Source: Flavobacteriales bacterium CG_4_9_14_3_um_filter_32_8 (GTDB taxonomy: Bacteria > Bacteroidota > Bacteroidia > Flavobacteriales_E > Vicingaceae). From it: DNA of 8,478 bases. The notes beneath the pieces were generated by a model that ran no database searches, was not told the origin of the DNA, and worked only from the letters and a program-made list of their open reading frames with translations. This document shows positions 5,882 through 8,478 of this stretch, piece by piece. The stretch is taken from NCBI GenBank assembly GCA_002790175.1, contig PFUQ01000033.1, forward strand, positions 1 through 8,478, in the 5' to 3' direction. Made by a program: the position numbers and the translations under genes. Position 1 is the stretch's first letter; every line of letters begins with the position of its first letter.

Positions 5882-6853
5882 ATGGAATTAGGACTTAGAG
5901 AAAACCGAAAAACTGCTGAAATTAGAGATGCTGTAAGAGAAACTCATTTACACGTTTCCGACTTTATTTACCCTCTTTTTATTGAAGAAGGTGCCAACAT
6001 AAAAAAAGAAATTATTTCGATGCCGGGAATTTTTCGTTATTCATTAGACCAAATCAATGACGAATTAAAAGAAGTAGTTGATTTAGGTATAAAATCGGTA
6101 CTACTTTTTGGAATTCCTTTGCACAAAGATGCCGAAGGTTCTGAAAGCTGGAACGACAAAGGAGTGATTCAAGAGGCGATTCGTTACATCAAAAAGAATT
6201 TTCCTGCCCTTCAAGTAATTGCTGATGTTTGCTTTTGCGAATACACCAGTCACGGGCATTGTGGTGTTTTGTGTGGACACGATGTAGATAATACCTTAAC
6301 CTTAGTGAATACACGAAAACAAGTTTTGGCACAAGCAAAAGCAGGAGTGGATATGGTTGCTCCATCTGGTATGATGGATTTTGTGGTGCGTGAAATTAGA
6401 GACGAATTAGACAAAAACGGGTTTCAACACATACCTATTATGGGCTATTCGGTAAAATATGCTTCGGCTTATTATGGACCATTTAGAGATGCCGCCGATT
6501 CTGCTCCTAGTTTTGGCGACAGAAGAACATACCAAATGGATTCTGCCAACCGATTGGAAGCCATTAAAGAAGCTCAAGCTGATGTAGATGAAGGTGCTGC
6601 AATTTTAATGGTAAAACCTGCTTTGGCCTATTTAGATGTGATTCGAGAAGTTAAAAATAAATTTAATTTACCACTTGCTGCCTACAATGTGAGTGGTGAA
6701 TATTCCATGATTAAAGCTGCTGGCAGAAATGGCTGGATAGATGAAGAACGTGTAATGATGGAAACTTTGCTAGGTATCAAAAGAGCTGGTGCAGATATCA
6801 TCATTACTTATTTTGCTAAAGATGCAGCTAGGGTACTAAATGGCAACAATTGA
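5882..6853 (+). CDS. hemB: Porphobilinogen synthase (delta-aminolevulinic acid dehydratase)
   Basis: HemB condenses two 5-aminolevulinate molecules into porphobilinogen, the first pyrrole of heme synthesis, in the cytoplasm, normally as a homo-octamer. The 323-residue length is standard. The metal site DVCFCEYTSHGHCG has all three Cys (117, 119, 127), marking the zinc-dependent type rather than the magnesium/Asp type. The two active-site lysines are in YSVKYASAYYGPFRDA (K192) and MVKPALAYLD (K245, the Schiff-base Lys). The N-terminal RETHLHVSDFIYPLFI is also typical. The start at 5882 is preceded by an A-rich leader and a TACATTTG element. hemL follows after 95 bp that hold two inverted REP-like hairpins, so the two genes may be co-transcribed but with processing or attenuation between them. 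No missing residues or signs of transfer. Confidence 0.98.
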   Translation: MELGLRENRKTAEIRDAVRETHLHVSDFIYPLFIEEGANIKKEIISMPGIFRYSLDQINDELKEVVDLGIKSVLLFGIPLHKDAEGSESWNDKGVIQEAIRYIKKNFPALQVIADVCFCEYTSHGHCGVLCGHDVDNTLTLVNTRKQVLAQAKAGVDMVAPSGMMDFVVREIRDELDKNGFQHIPIMGYSVKYASAYYGPFRDAADSAPSFGDRRTYQMDSANRLEAIKEAQADVDEGAAILMVKPALAYLDVIREVKNKFNLPLAAYNVSGEYSMIKAAGRNGWIDEERVMMETLLGIKRAGADIIITYFAKDAARVLNGNN

Positions 6854-6863
6854 GAAATTAAAC

Positions 6864-6896
6864 TTCCTCCCTTGAGGGAGGATTGAGGTGGGTGAA
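6864..6896 (+). repeat. REP-like hairpin copy A (after hemB)
   Basis: cctccc (6866-6871), loop TTGA, gggagg (6876-6881) forms a perfect six-bp stem. It is followed by a G-rich tail, attgaggtgggtgaa. Together with copy B it makes an inverted pair: gggtgaa (6890-6896) pairs with ttcaccc (6909-6915) and ggatt (6880-6884) with aatcc (6920-6924). The copy begins 10 bases after the hemB stop and could also act as a weak terminator or mRNA-stabilising stem. Confidence 0.75.
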
Positions 6897-6908
6897 TCAA
6901 CCAATAAC

Positions 6909-6936
6909 TTCACCCCTATAATCCCTTCAATGGGAT
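6909..6936 (-). repeat. REP-like hairpin copy B (inverted, before hemL)
   Basis: Read on the minus strand this is atcccattgaagggat followed by tataggggtgaa, the same plan as copy A: a short stem with TTGA in the loop and a G-rich GGTGAA tail. The stem atccc/gggat is five bp. It ends 12 bases before the hemL ATG, so in mRNA it would lie in the leader of hemL. Confidence 0.65.
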
Positions 6937-6940
6937 AAAC

Positions 6941-6946
6941 AAAGGA
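6941..6946 (+). promoter_or_regulatory. Shine-Dalgarno-like AAAGGA before hemL
   Basis: AAAGGA lies 2 bases before the first ATG (6949) and 5 bases before a second in-frame ATG (6952). The spacing suits the second ATG better, so HemL may begin MNNKK rather than MMNNKK. Bacteroidota often do not use such motifs, so the effect is uncertain. Confidence 0.35.
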
Positions 6947-6948
6947 TT

Positions 6949-8235
6949 ATGATGAACAACAAAAAATCACAAGAACTATACAACAAAGGATTAAAACACC
7001 TAGTTGGAGCAGTAAATTCACCAGTTAGAGCATTCAAATCTGTAGGAGGAAATCCTTTATTTATGGAACGAGCTCATGGCTCAAAAATTTACGATGTTGA
7101 CGGCAACGAGTATATTGATTTGGTGCTTTCTTACGGACCAATGATTTTAGGTCATGGCAACAACAAAGTTATTGAAGCGGTACAAAAACAAGTTTGTACT
7201 GGTTTTACTTTTGGAGCAAGTACCGAAAACGAAATTATTTTGGCTGAAATGGTTTGCAACGTTTTTCCAGGAATGGACAAAGTTCGTTTCGTCAACTCAG
7301 GAACAGAAGCCATTATGAGTGCCATTCGTTTGGCAAGGGCTTTCACCAATAAAAATCACATCATAAAATTTGCGGGTTGTTACCACGGACATTCCGATGC
7401 ATTGTTGGTTGCAGCAGGTTCTGGTTTAGTTACTTACAGTTTGCCTGGAAGTGCTGGAGTTCCTGCCGATGCGGTAAAAAACACCTTAATTGCTGAGTAC
7501 AATAATATTGATTCGGTAAAAAAGCACCTAACTGAATGCAACGATATTGCCGCAGTTTTTATTGAACCAATTGCAGGTAACATGGGGGTAGTTTTACCAA
7601 CTGATGCCTTTATTAAAGAATTACGAAAAATCACCAAAGAAGCAGGAATTTTATTGGTAGTAGATGAAGTAATGACTGGATTTCGTTCTAAATTTGGAGG
7701 GGCTCAGGAGTTATTAGGTATTGAAGCCGATATTACTTGTTTAGGAAAAGTAGTTGGAGGAGGTTTTCCTGTAGGGGCTTATGGAGCAAGAAATGAAATT
7801 ATGAACATGGTATCTCCTTTGGGCGATGTGTATCAGGCAGGTACTTTATCAGGAAACCCCGTGGCGATGGCTGCTGGGATAGCAACCTTAACAGAACTAA
7901 AAGCACAAAATCCGTACGATAAATTTAATCGACAAGCTGAACAACTCGAAAAAGCTTTGTTAGATGCAGCTAATGAAAATGGAATTGGCTTAACTGTGAA
8001 TCATTTTGGTTCAATGTTTAACCCGTTTTTCTCCAATAAAAAAATCACCAATTTTGCTGAAGCTCAAGAATGTAACACCGAACAATTTACCAAATTTTTC
8101 TGGGGAATGATTGAAAATGGCATATACATTCCGCCAAGTCAGTTTGAAGCTTGGTTTTTATGCTCCGTAATTTCTGATGAGGAGATGGAAAGGTTGATAA
8201 AAGGAATTAATAATGCAATGAAATTAGTGGGCTAG
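6949..8235 (+). CDS. hemL: Glutamate-1-semialdehyde 2,1-aminomutase
   Basis: HemL is a cytoplasmic PLP enzyme that turns glutamate-1-semialdehyde into 5-aminolevulinate, the substrate of HemB next door; this implies the C5 (glutamyl-tRNA) route. The 428-residue length is normal. Visible family marks are the start SQELYNKGLKHLVGAVNSPVRAF, the PLP-phosphate region NSGTEA (116-121), CYHGHSDALLVAAGSG, and GSAGVP (167-172). The PLP-ring Asp is in DEVMTGFR (D239). The Schiff-base Lys is in CLGKVVGGGFPVGAYG (K267), followed by GTLSGNPVAMAAG and the C-terminal PPSQFEAWF. These distinguish it from ordinary class-III aminotransferases. Two consecutive ATGs (6949, 6952) are possible starts. REP-like repeats lie on both sides, beginning 10-11 bases after the hemB and hemL stops. 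Glutamyl-tRNA reductase (hemA) is not in the window. Confidence 0.98.
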   Translation: MMNNKKSQELYNKGLKHLVGAVNSPVRAFKSVGGNPLFMERAHGSKIYDVDGNEYIDLVLSYGPMILGHGNNKVIEAVQKQVCTGFTFGASTENEIILAEMVCNVFPGMDKVRFVNSGTEAIMSAIRLARAFTNKNHIIKFAGCYHGHSDALLVAAGSGLVTYSLPGSAGVPADAVKNTLIAEYNNIDSVKKHLTECNDIAAVFIEPIAGNMGVVLPTDAFIKELRKITKEAGILLVVDEVMTGFRSKFGGAQELLGIEADITCLGKVVGGGFPVGAYGARNEIMNMVSPLGDVYQAGTLSGNPVAMAAGIATLTELKAQNPYDKFNRQAEQLEKALLDAANENGIGLTVNHFGSMFNPFFSNKKITNFAEAQECNTEQFTKFFWGMIENGIYIPPSQFEAWFLCSVISDEEMERLIKGINNAMKLVG

Positions 8236-8245
8236 TGTGTTTGGA

Positions 8246-8275
8246 TTCCCCTCTTGAGAGGGGGAGGGGTGTGTA
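8246..8275 (+). repeat. REP-like hairpin copy C (after hemL)
   Basis: cccctc (8248-8253), loop TTGA, gagggg (8258-8263) is a perfect six-bp stem followed by gaggggtgtgt. It has the same architecture, loop and G-rich tail as copy A after hemB, and begins at nearly the same distance from the gene stop (10-11 bases). No inverted partner is visible downstream. It may double as a terminator for hemL, though no T run follows. Confidence 0.7.
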
Positions 8276-8287
8276 AATAATAAATTA

Positions 8288-8471
8288 ATGAAAACACTTT
8301 TAGTAGTTGGTATTATTTTGTCCTTTATTTCATTTGCTGGTATTATTTTCGGAGTTCTTTTAAAATAATGCATTGGCCTGGTGCGAATCTTTTTTTAGCG
8401 TGGGAGCAGTATTACTAATAATTGGCGTAGGTTTAATCATTAATTTTGCAATAAAAAATAATAAAAATTAA
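8288..8471 (+). pseudogene. Small two-helix membrane protein gene with two -1 frame breaks
   Basis: As read, ATG at 8288 gives only 26 residues, MKTLLVVGIILSFISFAGII followed by FGVLLK, then TAA at 8366. Adding one T to the T run at 8358-8361 continues it as FKIMHWPGANL. Adding one T to the T run at 8390-8396 then continues it as FFSVGAVLLIIGVG and on to a stop at 8469. The restored 61-residue protein has two hydrophobic helices around a KIMHWPGAN turn, a pattern I associate with small Bacteroidota inner-membrane proteins and with the N-terminal hairpin of GldL-like proteins. Both breaks are -1 and sit at slippery heptamers (T TTA AAA at 8359-8365, T TTT TTA at 8391-8397). Possible causes are sequencing undercalls in T runs, true decay, phase variation or programmed -1 frameshifting. 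The function is unknown. The gene follows REP copy C after hemL. Confidence 0.65.
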
Positions 8472-8478
8472 AACATAA

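Noticed and set aside
6917..6922. TATAAT as a hemL -10 promoter box
   Set aside because: It lies inside REP copy B, and the Bacteroidota primary sigma factor uses TAnnTTTG rather than TATAAT.
7152..7637. Two minus-strand open frames inside hemL
   Set aside because: They lie wholly within strongly conserved HemL coding sequence and are antisense shadows.

Overview
The window looks like chromosomal DNA from a Bacteroidota bacterium, most likely within or near the Flavobacteriales. The evidence is low GC content, an adhesin with a type IX secretion (T9SS) gliding-type C-terminal domain, a PorP/SprF gene, TAnnTTTG promoter elements and mostly A-rich start contexts without Shine-Dalgarno sequences. 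I cannot name a genus.

Layout. (1) Positions 1-4654, plus strand: a tight three-gene cluster with 5 and 11 bp gaps. It holds the 3' part of a Thr-rich, Ig-like-repeat surface protein ending in a type-B T9SS sorting domain, a TPR/PD40/OmpA protein with the PorE domain order, and a PorP/SprF outer-membrane protein. These are the parts expected of a T9SS cargo with its outer-membrane partner and a peptidoglycan-linked periplasmic protein. A terminator-like hairpin follows at 4683-4713. (2) Positions 4714-4888: a compound palindrome (repeat element) whose outer arm encodes the last residues and stop codon of the next gene. (3) Positions 4868-5779, minus strand: a DCC-family (DUF393) redox protein followed 9 bp later by a DEDDh 3'-5' exonuclease with a GTG start. 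Promoter-like elements sit almost on both start codons. (4) Positions 5780-5881: a divergent promoter region holding about eight ACTTT units. (5) Positions 5882-8235, plus strand: hemB and hemL, two enzymes of C5-route tetrapyrrole synthesis. HemL makes 5-aminolevulinate and HemB condenses two of them to porphobilinogen. (6) REP-like hairpins with a TTGA loop follow both hem genes: two inverted copies between hemB and hemL, and one after hemL. (7) Positions 8288-8471: a small two-helix membrane protein gene broken by two -1 shifts in T runs, which leave slippery heptamers of the T TTA AAA and T TTT TTA type.

The protein genes are mostly standard families. The most interesting signals are the doubly frameshifted small membrane gene, the 168-bp palindrome joined to the exonuclease stop, the REP-like family around hemL, the ACTTT array, and the promoter elements that predict leaderless transcripts. 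No RNA genes, CRISPR arrays or insertion sequences with a transposase were seen. No gene-free stretch exceeds 300 bases; the longest is 4655-4867.
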